Positions 52,659 through 62,052 of a stretch of DNA of 64,000 bases are shown here, in pieces. Both the position numbers and the translations under genes were made by a program. This DNA is from Acetobacter aceti. Lineage in GTDB: Bacteria; Pseudomonadota; Alphaproteobacteria; Acetobacterales; Acetobacteraceae. How positions within the stretch are numbered: position 1 is the stretch's first letter; every line of letters starts with the position of its first letter. The notes beneath the pieces are model-generated. The model did no database searches, was not told where the DNA came from, and was given only the letters and a program-made list of their open reading frames with translations. The stretch covers positions 3,224,501 to 3,288,500 of the forward strand of contig NZ_CP014692.1 in the NCBI RefSeq assembly GCF_002005445.1. The letters are read 5' to 3'.

Positions 52659-55600
52659 CTATCGTTTTCGTGAACGAAACCGAAACCAGTCGCCTCCGAC
52701 GTTCGCCACTAGCAGATAAAGCGCCGGCGTGGTGAACATGGTCTGGGCCTGGCTCACCAACAGACCGCCAATGAGAGCTATGCCCAGCGGCTGGCGTAGC
52801 TCCATTCCGTAACCGCCCATCAGCACTAGTGGCAACGCGCCGAGGGCAGCGGCAAAGGTGGTCATTGCTATCGGCCGCAGGCGCAGCAGGCACGCCTCCC
52901 GGATGGCGCCCCGCGGCGTCATGCCCCGTTCGCGTTCGGCATGGATGGCGAAATCCACCAGCAGGATGGCGTTTTTCAGCGAGATGCCCGTCAGCAGCAG
53001 CATAGCGATCACCGCCATGCCAGAAAATGGCAGGCCGAACAGGTCCAGCGCCATCACCGCCCCGATCCCGGCCGAGGGAATGGTGGAAAGAATGGTGAGT
53101 GGATGCCACACGCTTTCATAGAGCATCCCCAATGACAGATAGACGGCGAGCACAGCACCGATAATCAGGATCTCGCTGTCATGCGTGCTTCTGCCCAGAT
53201 CACCTTCGTCACTCTGCAGTTCACCGTTGATGGTCTCCGGCAGATGCTGGTTCCGCCACTCCTGATCGATGATCGCCTGCGCCTGTGACAGGCTGACGCC
53301 GGGAGCCAGTTCCAGCGCCAGCGAGGCGGAACTGGCGTAACCGATATGGGTGACGGCTACCGGATCGAGACTGGGGGTGATGTGGGCCACGACGGAGAGT
53401 GGCACCAGCGTCTCCGCCCCGGTCGCCACGGCTGATCCGGTCGAGGCATTCGCCCCGCCAGCCAGCGAGTTGGCAATCTGGTTTCGAAACGCCGTCGTAC
53501 CGGTCGACACCGTGGCGCTGGCCGCAGCCGATGTCACCACCCGGATGGTGTTGGACACCGAACTGCCCGAGGCGGATCCACCGGACGGGCTGACCCAGAA
53601 CTGCTTCAGGATTTCCGGATCACGCTGGAAACGGTTTTCCACTGTCAGCACCACGTTATACTGCCCATGTGCGGTGTAGACGACCGAGGCCGTGGTCTGG
53701 CCAAGCGCATCGGACAGGGTGTTGCCGATGACCTGTGGCGTGACCCCGACACGGGCGGCGGTATCGCGGTCGATGGCCAGCGTGATGCCCTGTCCGGGCG
53801 GATCGACGTCCGGGTCCACATCCGCGAATTCCGGGTGATGCCGCAGGGCTTTCGCCAGCCTGCGTGTCGCCGGTCCCAGCAGCCGGTCATCCTCGCTGCG
53901 CAGGATGTAGCTGACCCCGCTGCTGTTCGAGCCGACCCGCATCATGATGTTGCCGGGCGCCTGCGCGTGATATTCGGCGTGAATGTCTTTCCCCATCCGG
54001 GCCACCACACGGGCCGCCACTTCCGTTCCCGATGCCCGCCCGGTGGACAGATCGCGCAACGAGGCGAACACCATGCCATGGCTGGAACCTTCGCTGGTAT
54101 CCAGATAGGCTATCACATGCGTGACGGCTGGATCATCCAGCAGCACCCTGCTGAACCTCTCAAGCCGGGCTCTGGTCTGCGCCAGCGAACTGCCACTCCC
54201 GCGCGACCCGCCCGACACAATACCAATATCCTGCCGGGGGAACACGGTCTTTGGCATGCAGAGGAACAGAAAGCCCGTCGCCAGCAGAGTCAGCGGCAAT
54301 AACAGCGCCGTCTTGCCGGGGTGAGTGAGGCAGATTTCCAGAATGCGGCGATACAGGCTGCCATTCTGTTTCTCCTGTGCCAGAAAATCAGAGGTGGCGA
54401 TGTCACCCATCGCGGTCTTCGTCCCTCTGCCCTCCACAAACCGCATGAAGACCGCTGTCAGGCAGGGCGTGACGACACAGGACAGAACCAGCGAGACGAT
54501 GACCGCAATGCCCACCGTCCCGGCAAACTCCCGGAAGAGCCGTCCCGTCAGACCGGGGGCAAAACCGATCGGCAGGAACACCGCCAGCACCGAGACGGTG
54601 ATGGACAGCAGCGTAAACGCCACCTCACTCGCCCCGGCAATGGCGGCCTCGTCAACGGACAGACCGCGCTCACGCATGCGGATGATGTTCTCGATCACCA
54701 CGATGGCATCATCCACCACCAGACCCGTCACCACCGTCAGCGCCATGAGCGAGAGATTATCCAGCCCGAACCCCGCCAGATGCATCGGCCCGAGGCTGGC
54801 GATCAGGCAGCATGGCACGATGATCGCCGCCGCGATGGAGGCGGTCCATGAGCGCAGGAATACCCAGACCACGGCCAGCGCCAGAATGCAGGCGGCAAGG
54901 AGTGTCACCAGCGTATGGTGCAAGGAAGAGCGGATCACGTCCGAACCATCCCGCGCCACGGCGATATCCGCGCCAGGTGGCATCAGTGTCCGCAGTTGCG
55001 GGAGGCGCGCCTTCACCGCATCGACGATGCCGACCAGATTGGCTCCCGGCTGGGCGCGCACCATCAGGGTCAGGGCCGGTCTGCCATCAAAGAAGGCGGC
55101 GGCGTTCACGTCCTGCATGCTGTCGGTGACAGTCGCGACATCCCGCAGCCGGATGGGGCGTCCGTTCTTGTAGGCGATCACCAGATCCCGGTAGGCTGCG
55201 GCATGGTCAGCCTGATCGTTCACGGCCAACTGATAGCGCTGCCCGGCCATATCGATCACACCCTTCGGTGTATGCGCATTGGCCGAAGCGAGTGCCGCGC
55301 GCAGGTTCTCGAACCCCATACCGTATTTGAAGAACAGCAGCGGGTTCATCTCCACCCGCACGGCAGGGGCTGAACTACCCATGAGAATGACATCCCCTAC
55401 CCCCGGCACCTGCAACAGCATGGGACGCAGCGTGGTGTTCACCAGATCATAGAGATGGGACATGGGCTGCATCCCCGGCGTCACTGCAAGGATCAGCACC
55501 GGTGTCGCGTTGGGATTGGCCCGGTGATATTGCGGGTCCGATCCCGGCGTGGTCGGCAGATCGTGCCGGGCAGCGCGGATCGCCGCTTCCACGTCCCGCG

Positions 55601-55913
55601 CGGCCCCATTGAGATCACGCCCCAGTTCAAACCCCAGAGAAATGGAGGTCTCGCCCCGCGTGGAGGTGGACTCCATCTGCGTCACACCCGCGATATTGCC
55701 CAGATGCCGCTCCAAGGGTGCTGCCACCGTGCGGGCCATGACCTCGGGCGAGCCACCGGCATTCGACGCGGAGACCGAGATCACCGGCAGATCGACATCA
55801 GGCAGGTCCGAGACCGGCAGATGGGGCAGCGCCATCAGCCCCGACAGCACGGCGGAGACCAGCAGCAGCGTTGTCGCCACCGGGCGATGGACAAACCAGG
55901 CGATGAATTTCAA
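52659..55913 (-). CDS. RND-family efflux permease (MdtB/MdtC-like)
   Basis: 1084 residues. N-terminal FIAWFVHRPVATTLLLVSAV membrane helix, PDVDLPVISVSASNAGGSPE (the porter-domain start common to MdtB/MdtC), two large periplasmic loops, and TM4 with the proton-relay acidic pair LVVDDAIVVIENI. The C-terminal half has the repeat TGISLKNAILLVDFAIHAER. It exports drugs, bile-like compounds or siderophores with proton antiport, normally with a membrane-fusion protein and an outer-membrane channel; neither partner gene is nearby. The start codon is TTG at 55913, as no ATG fits. Last gene of the TonB/Exb unit; export of a siderophore is possible but inferred only. Confidence 0.9.
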   Translation of the reverse strand: MKFIAWFVHRPVATTLLLVSAVLSGLMALPHLPVSDLPDVDLPVISVSASNAGGSPEVMARTVAAPLERHLGNIAGVTQMESTSTRGETSISLGFELGRDLNGAARDVEAAIRAARHDLPTTPGSDPQYHRANPNATPVLILAVTPGMQPMSHLYDLVNTTLRPMLLQVPGVGDVILMGSSAPAVRVEMNPLLFFKYGMGFENLRAALASANAHTPKGVIDMAGQRYQLAVNDQADHAAAYRDLVIAYKNGRPIRLRDVATVTDSMQDVNAAAFFDGRPALTLMVRAQPGANLVGIVDAVKARLPQLRTLMPPGADIAVARDGSDVIRSSLHHTLVTLLAACILALAVVWVFLRSWTASIAAAIIVPCCLIASLGPMHLAGFGLDNLSLMALTVVTGLVVDDAIVVIENIIRMRERGLSVDEAAIAGASEVAFTLLSITVSVLAVFLPIGFAPGLTGRLFREFAGTVGIAVIVSLVLSCVVTPCLTAVFMRFVEGRGTKTAMGDIATSDFLAQEKQNGSLYRRILEICLTHPGKTALLLPLTLLATGFLFLCMPKTVFPRQDIGIVSGGSRGSGSSLAQTRARLERFSRVLLDDPAVTHVIAYLDTSEGSSHGMVFASLRDLSTGRASGTEVAARVVARMGKDIHAEYHAQAPGNIMMRVGSNSSGVSYILRSEDDRLLGPATRRLAKALRHHPEFADVDPDVDPPGQGITLAIDRDTAARVGVTPQVIGNTLSDALGQTTASVVYTAHGQYNVVLTVENRFQRDPEILKQFWVSPSGGSASGSSVSNTIRVVTSAAASATVSTGTTAFRNQIANSLAGGANASTGSAVATGAETLVPLSVVAHITPSLDPVAVTHIGYASSASLALELAPGVSLSQAQAIIDQEWRNQHLPETINGELQSDEGDLGRSTHDSEILIIGAVLAVYLSLGMLYESVWHPLTILSTIPSAGIGAVMALDLFGLPFSGMAVIAMLLLTGISLKNAILLVDFAIHAERERGMTPRGAIREACLLRLRPIAMTTFAAALGALPLVLMGGYGMELRQPLGIALIGGLLVSQAQTMFTTPALYLLVANVGGDWFRFRSRKR

Positions 55914-56025
55914 GGACGATGTCCCGTCCCTGCGGGAGGGCTCACTCTATAAGACGATTGATGCGGGTATTTTTTCAAAGGAAAGGCGAAAAAATATTCT
56001 CCTTCTTTCAGCGGGCTTTCAAATC

Positions 56026-56526
56026 TTACCCGGATGACGACGTGACCGTGATGGCCGCACCCTGCACGGCCAGTCCATGCTCGGCGGCTACCCGGCGCAG
56101 CAGGGTCGCCACTTCCGGTGCGTGACACGCGATCTTCCGTCCCGTCCCGGCTTCCACAAAGGTAATCGCGAGCGCTGCCCTCGGCTCCGGAACCACACTG
56201 TAGAGCCATTGTCGGTCGGACGTTACATCGCGGCGCAGGATGCCCCGCTCCAGAAACAGATTCAGATTGCGCTGGATCGACCCCTGTGAAGGAACGTGTC
56301 CCTGCTCCATGATCCGGCCGAGCGTTTTCCAGATTTCCACCGCCGTCGCACGTGGTCCGGCTTCCAGAATGCCATGAAACAGGATGCGCCTTAGATCGGT
56401 CATTTTGATGCCGACCTCTTCGCTGCGTTCTTCCAGACTGCGCACGGCGCTACGGCTGGCGCCCATGCCGGGGCGGATTTCATTCAGGGACGGTGAAGAA
56501 CGACGATGTTCGGAGAAGGCGGGCAT
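56026..56526 (-). CDS. Fur-family regulator with degenerate metal sites
   Basis: 166 residues with Fur layout: a winged helix (TDLRRILFHGILEAGPRATA, then VPSQGSIQRNLNLFLERGIL) and a C-terminal dimerisation domain (ITFVEAGTGRKIACHAPEVA and LLRRVAAEHGLAVQGAAIT). Canonical Fur features are absent: there is no HHHxH sequence and no CxxC zinc site, with just one cysteine. Late His residues (CHAPE, EHGL) sit near positions of the Fur regulatory site. It may sense metal poorly or by another route. It sits between tonB and the RND gene on the same strand. Confidence 0.75.
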   Translation of the reverse strand: MPAFSEHRRSSPSLNEIRPGMGASRSAVRSLEERSEEVGIKMTDLRRILFHGILEAGPRATAVEIWKTLGRIMEQGHVPSQGSIQRNLNLFLERGILRRDVTSDRQWLYSVVPEPRAALAITFVEAGTGRKIACHAPEVATLLRRVAAEHGLAVQGAAITVTSSSG

Positions 56527-56571
56527 GGGTTTGATCCTGTCACGATCAGAAATAAGGAAACGGCGGAAATC

Positions 56572-57444
56572 TCAGTTCCCACCGGCATGGATGTAGAACT
56601 CGACGGGAACCGTCAGGGTGATGGGATCCCCCGCGACACTATCCGGCGGGATGGGCAGCGGCTGGGCGCGTTTGGGTAGAGCAATGGCTTCCTGATCCAG
56701 CAATGGATGTCCGGAAGAGCTTGCCAGTGTCACCGAGAGCACATGCCCTTTGCGGTCCATGGAGAACGTCACGGTCGGCACGCCTTCCTGATGGTCGGCC
56801 ATGGCGTCGGACGGATAGCGCTTGAATTTTTCAAGCTGCGCCAGCAACGCGCCCTGCCAGGTCACTGGATCATGCGATGCCTTGGACGACGAAGCACCCG
56901 GTGCAGGTGCTGCCTGTGCGGGTGCTGGAGGCGCTTCCGAAGAAGGCGGCGCTGTCGTCGCCTCGGCTGGTGGCGTCTTGTCCGGGATCGGCTTTTTCAG
57001 CATCGGCGCCGGCTTGTGCTTCTTCACCAGTTTCTTTGGCTTCTCAGGTTTGGGCACCGGGATCGGCGGATTGGGCGCGGGTGAAGGTGGCGCCGTGATC
57101 TTTGGCGGTTCGACGGGTGCCGGATCCGGAATGGACTGGGTCTGCTGCGGTCCCGGCGGCAGATCGGTAGGCGGGGTCGGCGTAGACACCGGTTCCGGGG
57201 CCATATCGATTGCGATCGCAGCCGGTGGCGGTTCAGGCACGGCCATGACTGGCGGGGGCAGCCGCATGATCCACCAGACCGCCCCACCACTGACGGCGAG
57301 CACGGCGAGGAACGACAGGCCCCACCTTATCGTGTCCTCACGCCTGGACTGCCGCAACTGCCCGCGCTGCCAGTCGGCAAAGGACATGGAGGAGCTTTCG
57401 ACCGCCTCACCCTGCCCCTGCACCATATCCGCGGTGCTGCTCAC
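56572..57444 (-). CDS. tonB: TonB energy-transducing protein
   Basis: 290 residues: a short cytoplasmic N-terminus, one membrane helix (WGLSFLAVLAVSGGAVWWIM), a long Pro-rich/Lys-Pro periplasmic spacer (residues ~65-195), and a C-terminal TonB domain (KRYPSDAMADHQEGVPTVTF, GHPLLDQEAIALPKRAQPLP). It transfers inner-membrane proton energy to the outer-membrane receptors, including those at 13, 28, 48 and 61-64 kb, if shared. Its start overlaps the end of exbD (ATGA). Confidence 0.95.
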   Translation of the reverse strand: MSSTADMVQGQGEAVESSSMSFADWQRGQLRQSRREDTIRWGLSFLAVLAVSGGAVWWIMRLPPPVMAVPEPPPAAIAIDMAPEPVSTPTPPTDLPPGPQQTQSIPDPAPVEPPKITAPPSPAPNPPIPVPKPEKPKKLVKKHKPAPMLKKPIPDKTPPAEATTAPPSSEAPPAPAQAAPAPGASSSKASHDPVTWQGALLAQLEKFKRYPSDAMADHQEGVPTVTFSMDRKGHVLSVTLASSSGHPLLDQEAIALPKRAQPLPIPPDSVAGDPITLTVPVEFYIHAGGN

Positions 57445-57929
57445 GGTGTTTTCCCAGATGCTGGCGCAGCAGCGTTGCCGGATGGCTCAGGCGTCGAACC
57501 AGCCTCGCTGCCTTCTTCCTGCCCCTGCAGATTGACCAGGGCGACCTTGAGATAACCAGCGGACCGCAATTTATCCATCACGCCCATCAGCGTGCCGTAA
57601 TCGACCGTCTTGTCGGCACGCAGGAAGATGCGCTCGTCCTTGTTGCCCTTGGTCGCGGTTTCCAGCGCTCCGGGAAGAGCGTCGGTGCTGATGTCATCCT
57701 CGCCCAGCGCCAGACCATGATCGGCCTTGACGGTCAGGAATACCGGATCATCCGGGCGCGGCGTCGGTTTTTCGGACGAGGAGGGCAGATCCACCGGCAC
57801 ATTCACCGTTGTCAGCGGGGCGGTGACCATGAAGATCACCAGCAGGACCAGCATCACGTCGATGAACGGTGTGACATTGATCTCACTCGCCTCATGCGGG
57901 CTTTCATCGGTGTGGCGGATGCGGATCAT
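57441..57929 (-). CDS. exbD: ExbD biopolymer transport protein
   Basis: 162 residues: cytoplasmic start, one membrane helix with the essential Asp (NVTPFIDVMLVLLVIFMVTA) and a periplasmic domain. The C-terminal ~25 residues (GQEEGSEAGSTPEPSGNAAA) are an unusual low-complexity extension. It works with ExbB to energise TonB. It begins 5 bp after exbB and overlaps tonB. Confidence 0.95.
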   Translation of the reverse strand: MIRIRHTDESPHEASEINVTPFIDVMLVLLVIFMVTAPLTTVNVPVDLPSSSEKPTPRPDDPVFLTVKADHGLALGEDDISTDALPGALETATKGNKDERIFLRADKTVDYGTLMGVMDKLRSAGYLKVALVNLQGQEEGSEAGSTPEPSGNAAAPASGKTP

Positions 57930-57934
57930 GCTGC

Positions 57935-58684
57935 TTACTCCCCGGCCACCGAGCGGCTGTCGCGCGATGCGCCAAGCCGCACGACCTGTCCGCTGGCGGT
58001 CAGGGCCTGCATGCGCCCCAGATCACGCGAGACAAGACGCATGACCAGCGCGGTAAGGTCCGCCACCTGTGCGCGGCACGAGGCGGTCTGGCGGGCGAGA
58101 TGGTTGTAGATCACCACGGCCGGGATGGCGGCCACCAGACCCAACGCCGTTGCCAGAAGGGCTTCAGCAATGCCGGGAGCGACCACGGCGAGGCTGGTCG
58201 CCTTGCTGGCAGCGATGCCGGTGAATGAGGTCATGATGCCCCAGACGGTGCCGAACAGGCCGATGAAGGGGGAGGTCGCGCCAATGGTGGCCAGCACGCC
58301 CGTGCCACGCATGAGCCTGCGGCCCTCCGCTGCCTCCAGCCGTTCAAGATGCAGGACAACACGCTCCTTCAGGCCCTCGCTATCATCAGGGATATCCTGA
58401 GAGCGTTTGCGTTCCGTCTCGGCAGCCATGACCAGCGTATGGGCAATGGAGGACGTGCCGCGCGTCCACTCTTCCCCCAGATCCAGTGTGTTGGCCTCTT
58501 CCAGTGCTTTCTCTGCTTTTGTCAGCTTTATCCGCACGCGCAGCAGTTCGACAGACTTGGCGATGAAGATGGTCCAGGTCAGCAGCGAAGCCATGGCCAG
58601 CAGGATCATGACGCAGCGAACCACGGGACCGGCGTTGAAAAACATCTCCCACGGAGAAAAGGAAACAGGAGCAAGATCGGTCAT
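57935..58684 (-). CDS. exbB: ExbB / TolQ-family proton channel
   Basis: 249 residues of the MotA/TolQ/ExbB family with three membrane helices: one near the N-terminus (VVRCVMILLAMASLLTWTIF) and two in the second half (GTGVLATIGATSPFIGLFGT; GIAEALLATALGLVAAIPAV). With ExbD it forms the proton-driven motor for TonB. Its start overlaps the stop of the small membrane-protein gene by ATGA. Confidence 0.95.
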   Translation of the reverse strand: MTDLAPVSFSPWEMFFNAGPVVRCVMILLAMASLLTWTIFIAKSVELLRVRIKLTKAEKALEEANTLDLGEEWTRGTSSIAHTLVMAAETERKRSQDIPDDSEGLKERVVLHLERLEAAEGRRLMRGTGVLATIGATSPFIGLFGTVWGIMTSFTGIAASKATSLAVVAPGIAEALLATALGLVAAIPAVVIYNHLARQTASCRAQVADLTALVMRLVSRDLGRMQALTASGQVVRLGASRDSRSVAGE

Positions 58685-58935
58685 GAGAGACCTCCTTTGG
58701 AAGACGGTCTACGCCACGCCCGGATCAGGCAGATGACCGTAACGATAAGGGGAATGGAAAGGGCGGCCCAGGACAGGGCCAGCCAGACGCCGTGCTGGCC
58801 CAGCAGGGCGGACAGCAGGCCGAAGGTGGTGAGTAGTCCCAGGCCGATCGGCCATGGCCAGACGGCGACGGAAGAACGTGGTGCCGAAACAGTAGGAAAT
58901 GACATGGGTTTTTCGGGAGAGACGGCGTTCATCAT
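58681..58935 (-). CDS. Small two-helix membrane protein of unknown function
   Basis: 84 residues with two hydrophobic segments (WPIGLGLLTTFGLLSALLGQ and LALSWAALSIPLIVTVICLI) and a basic end (RAWRRPSSKG). It begins inside the PepSY gene's stop (ATGATGA overlap at 58932-58935) and ends overlapping exbB, so it is clearly part of the operon. Small membrane proteins occur beside PepSY proteins in iron-uptake loci. Function unknown. Confidence 0.8.
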   Translation of the reverse strand: MMNAVSPEKPMSFPTVSAPRSSVAVWPWPIGLGLLTTFGLLSALLGQHGVWLALSWAALSIPLIVTVICLIRAWRRPSSKGGLS

Positions 58936-60167
58936 GCGTGCTCCGCCAAAGCAGCCACGCCGTCCGTATCGTCCAGATCGTAACCCAGCGCGCGCAGGCG
59001 GGCGTCGGCGGTGATCTTCCGTTTGCCCGCCCACAGCACCAGACCGCTGACCAGCACCCCGATCACAATGATATCGAGCAGCGCCCACAGGATGCGCAGC
59101 GGCATTCCGCCGTAATCGCCGAAATGCAGGGGGCGGGAGATTTCTAGGAAGCGTAGATACCACGGCATCGGATACGCTCCGGTCAGTTCGCCGGTGCGGG
59201 CATCGATCAGCACCGGGGTGAACAGCCGGGCGCGCAACGGTGTCGCGCCTCGTGTCCACAGCACATAATGCACCGGGCTGCCGAAGGAGGCACCAGGGAA
59301 GGACAGGCCGGTCACCTCGTTGCCAGGGGTTGCCTTGGCCGCCGTGTCAAAGGCGGCCTGCACGGAAGACAGATGGTCCTGCGATGGCACCGGCAGGTTG
59401 GCATAAGGCTTGAGGATCTGCCGCACATCGGTCACGCGCCACAGGCCGAACAGCGGCGTCTGGAGTTCGTTGACCAGCCCGGTAAAGCCCACCACCGTCG
59501 CCCAGATCAGCGTGGCGGCTCCCAGCAGGTTGTGCAGGTCCAGCCACGTCAGACGTGAGGCCCGGTCACGCCTGACCGAGCCGAACGGCAGGCGCTTCAT
59601 GAAGCGACCATACAGCACCGTGCCGGAAATCAGGGATACGACAAAGACGCCGCCCATGAGGCCAAGAAACAGGCGACCCGGCAATCCCGCAAAGAGACTG
59701 GTATGAAGCTGATTGCAGGTCCCCATGATGATGCCGGTCCAGGTGCGCGGCTCTTTGGGCGCATCCGCTGGATGAGACTGTTCCAGAACCTTAGCCGTGC
59801 GGGCATCGAACTTGATCCAGTGGCCGGAATTGCGATCCGGATAACTCTCGTCATCCTTCAGCGCCTGCCAGCTTGGCGCCATCGAGATCAGAACAGCCGG
59901 TTCATCATCATCTGGTGAAACATTGGTGATGATCTGGCCGGGGTAAAGTGCCCTCGCCTTCTCCACGATAACGTCCAGACTGGCTTTGGGCGTGCCGGGC
60001 GGGAGAACCTCATATGGTGGGTCATCATCGCCGACGAACGTGTCCCAGATCTGCTCGGAGAACAGCAGTGGCAGTCCGGTCACGCAGATGATCAGCAGGA
60101 ACAGTGTGCAGACCAGGCTCGTCCATTTATGGACCACAAACCAGCGGCGAAGGGTGCGGGTAGTCAT
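58932..60167 (-). CDS. PepSY-domain membrane protein (siderophore-utilisation type)
   Basis: 411 residues with four main hydrophobic segments: the first (FVVHKWTSLVCTLFLLIICV, residues ~10-29) carries the characteristic 'hkWxsLv' of PepSY-associated membrane proteins, later ones include LFLGLMGGVFVVSLISGTVL, TWLDLHNLLGAATLIWATVV and LLDIIVIGVLVSGLVLWAGK. Conserved histidines in LHNLLG, HFGDYGG and VHKW may hold haem. Such proteins are thought to reduce ferric siderophores or haem-bound iron in the inner membrane. ATG 60167 is taken as start; a longer frame to 60281 lacks homologous character. First gene of the operon with exbB-exbD-tonB. Confidence 0.88.
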   Translation of the reverse strand: MTTRTLRRWFVVHKWTSLVCTLFLLIICVTGLPLLFSEQIWDTFVGDDDPPYEVLPPGTPKASLDVIVEKARALYPGQIITNVSPDDDEPAVLISMAPSWQALKDDESYPDRNSGHWIKFDARTAKVLEQSHPADAPKEPRTWTGIIMGTCNQLHTSLFAGLPGRLFLGLMGGVFVVSLISGTVLYGRFMKRLPFGSVRRDRASRLTWLDLHNLLGAATLIWATVVGFTGLVNELQTPLFGLWRVTDVRQILKPYANLPVPSQDHLSSVQAAFDTAAKATPGNEVTGLSFPGASFGSPVHYVLWTRGATPLRARLFTPVLIDARTGELTGAYPMPWYLRFLEISRPLHFGDYGGMPLRILWALLDIIVIGVLVSGLVLWAGKRKITADARLRALGYDLDDTDGVAALAEHA

Positions 60168-60553
60168 GAAAACCGCACGCTCACAAATGCGTGTAAGAGT
60201 GAGTCGCAGTTGATGAAACGATAAACGCCCACATACCCTCCTTTCCGGAAAACCCACTTTCTGTCGGCAACGGCAGGACACAGCGTCCTGCTCTTCCGCC
60301 AGAAGGCGTGCCCTTATTTACTAAGACGATCTGGGAAGGAATTTTCAGTAACAAAAACTCAAAAAAATCGACATGCCACTTATGCGCATCTGAACTGGCA
60401 GGAGAACAGCTTTCCCGTGACAGCCCACGTAACTTGCAGGGATTTGCCCCATGGAAATTGCAGTGAGGCTACCCCTCGACTTTGGCATAGAGACGAGGGG
60501 AAAAATACTGAATTTAATAGGCAAAAGAGGTTGTATTTCGGGGCGGTAAAATT
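60168..60553. other. Intergenic region before the PepSY-exb-tonB operon
   Basis: About 385 bp. It holds the operon promoter and an inverted repeat CCCCTCG (60472-60478) / CGAGGGG (60494-60500). Read on the minus strand the T-run precedes rather than follows the hairpin, so it is not a classical terminator for the receptor remnant. No Fur-box-like palindrome was found. Confidence 0.45.
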
Positions 60554-61192
60554 TCACCACCTGTACGCTAGATTCCCGTAAACTTTCCGTCCCTCACCTA
60601 AATAACATACATTGCTATAACAACTGGCCTCATAATATTTATTAGTTAGGTTCGACATCGATAATTGAGCCGTCAACCCCTTTAGTGTCGGAAAAACTTT
60701 CTCAAAATTATAACGAGCGCCAACATCAAATAATATATAGGACGGAACTTTATAAGAACTAACTTCATCTCCATATGTATACCCTACATATCTCATACCC
60801 CAATTAATCCCCAAACCTTTAAATATACCCGATGGAATACTATAATCAGCAAATATTGAAAACATATTCCGAGGAGTTTGCTCTACAGGCTTCCCTTTTT
60901 CTGAGACGTTAGGCCCATATCCCCAGTCTGTATATGGATCATATTTCTGCTCCGTGCGATTGGAGTTTGCATAACGAATATCATTAAAACTATAGGATGC
61001 AACAAGACGCAAATCTTTGGTCACATTGGCATTAGCCGACACTTCAAAGCCTTGAGAACGAACACGCCCTGCATCTTGCTGGCCGCCATGGATGAGATCA
61101 GTAATGAGATAATGATCCTCATCGATATGATAAGCGGCTGCGGTGAGAAGAATATCTTTTCCTGGGACCTTATATTTAAGGCCAGCCTCTAG
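60554..61192 (-). pseudogene. C-terminal part of a disrupted TonB-dependent siderophore receptor
   Basis: About 210 residues of barrel: GLKYKVPGKDILLTAAAYHI, then NANVTKDLRLVASYSFNDIR, and the last strand ending in Trp (VYGNLAYRW). It is the continuation of the N-terminal part at 62053-63982; removing the 860-bp IS and one CTAG joins the two halves in frame (CAA CTA GAG GCT), giving an 854-residue receptor. Close paralogue of the receptor at 48217. Confidence 0.9.
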
Positions 61193-62052
61193 AAGGTGTT
61201 ATGCACCTTGAGCGAGTATAGCGGCGTTTCTGAGCATGAAGCATGCGAAAGCGACGACATGGAGACTTGCGAGTGTTGAGGCATAGCGCTCGTAATCCTT
61301 GACGAGCCTACGGCATCGCGTGGCCCATGCGAAAGATCTTTCGACGACCCAGCGACGAGGTAGCAGAACAAAACCGCGCTTGGCCTCGGGCAATTTGACG
61401 ACCTCAAGGGCGATACCGTGAGCCCGCGCTGCCTCTGCCGGCCTCTCACCCGTATATCCCTGATCGACATAGGCCAGTTCGACGCTTTCGTCCGTCACTT
61501 CCTGAATGGCGGCAGCGAGGCGTCCGACCTCGGCGCGATCGTCCCGATTGGCTGGCGTGACGTGCAGGGCCAGCAGATGGCCAAACGTGTCCACGGCCAT
61601 ATGCAGTTTCGAGCCCTTTTTGCGTTTGGCCCCATCATATCCGGCGCGTGCCCCGCTCTCCGGCGTCGAACGCAAGGTTCGGCTGTCAAGAATAGCCGCC
61701 GTGGGTTCCGCCTTGCGGCCTGAGGCCATGCGCAGCACAGCACGCAGGTCAGACGCCAGCGCTTCGAAGCAGCCTGCCTCCATCCAGCGACGGGATTGCT
61801 GATAGACCGCCGACCAGGGCGGCAGATCGTTCGGCATGGCGCGCCAGGCGATCCCGTAGCGGATCACGTAGCGCAACCCGTTGAACAGTTCGCGCAGATC
61901 ATGCCGCCGCTGTTCCGCGTCCTCTCGCATCAGAACCAGATACGGAACAACCAACGACCATTCTTCGTCTGACACGTCAGAGGGATACGGCTTGCGAGCT
62001 TGCTTCATTCAGCATTACTGAAACAATCACGCGCGAAAGTACATAACACCCT
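61193..62052 (-). mobile_element. IS5-family insertion sequence (860 bp), complete, inside a receptor gene
   Basis: Bounded by AAGGTGTTATG (left) and CATAACACCCT (right), inverted repeats with one mismatch in 11. The target CTAG is duplicated exactly (61189-61192 and 62053-62056). The single transposase gene lies on the minus strand, same direction as the receptor. Confidence 0.93.
61199..62008 (-). CDS. IS5-family transposase, single ORF
   Basis: 269 residues: YPSDVSDEEWSLVVPYLVLM at the start, first catalytic Asp in AILDSRTLRSTPESG, second in YVDQGYTGERPAE, and Glu in RRWVVERSFAWATRCRRLVK. No frameshift or stop interrupts it, so it should be functional. Related to the dead fragment at 6302-6490. 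Confidence 0.93.
   Translation of the reverse strand: MKQARKPYPSDVSDEEWSLVVPYLVLMREDAEQRRHDLRELFNGLRYVIRYGIAWRAMPNDLPPWSAVYQQSRRWMEAGCFEALASDLRAVLRMASGRKAEPTAAILDSRTLRSTPESGARAGYDGAKRKKGSKLHMAVDTFGHLLALHVTPANRDDRAEVGRLAAAIQEVTDESVELAYVDQGYTGERPAEAARAHGIALEVVKLPEAKRGFVLLPRRWVVERSFAWATRCRRLVKDYERYASTLASLHVVAFACFMLRNAAILAQGA

Noticed and set aside
60472..60500. Rho-independent terminator
   Set aside because: The CCCCTCG/CGAGGGG hairpin has its T-run on the wrong side for the minus-strand genes and A's after it on the plus strand; kept only as an inverted repeat.
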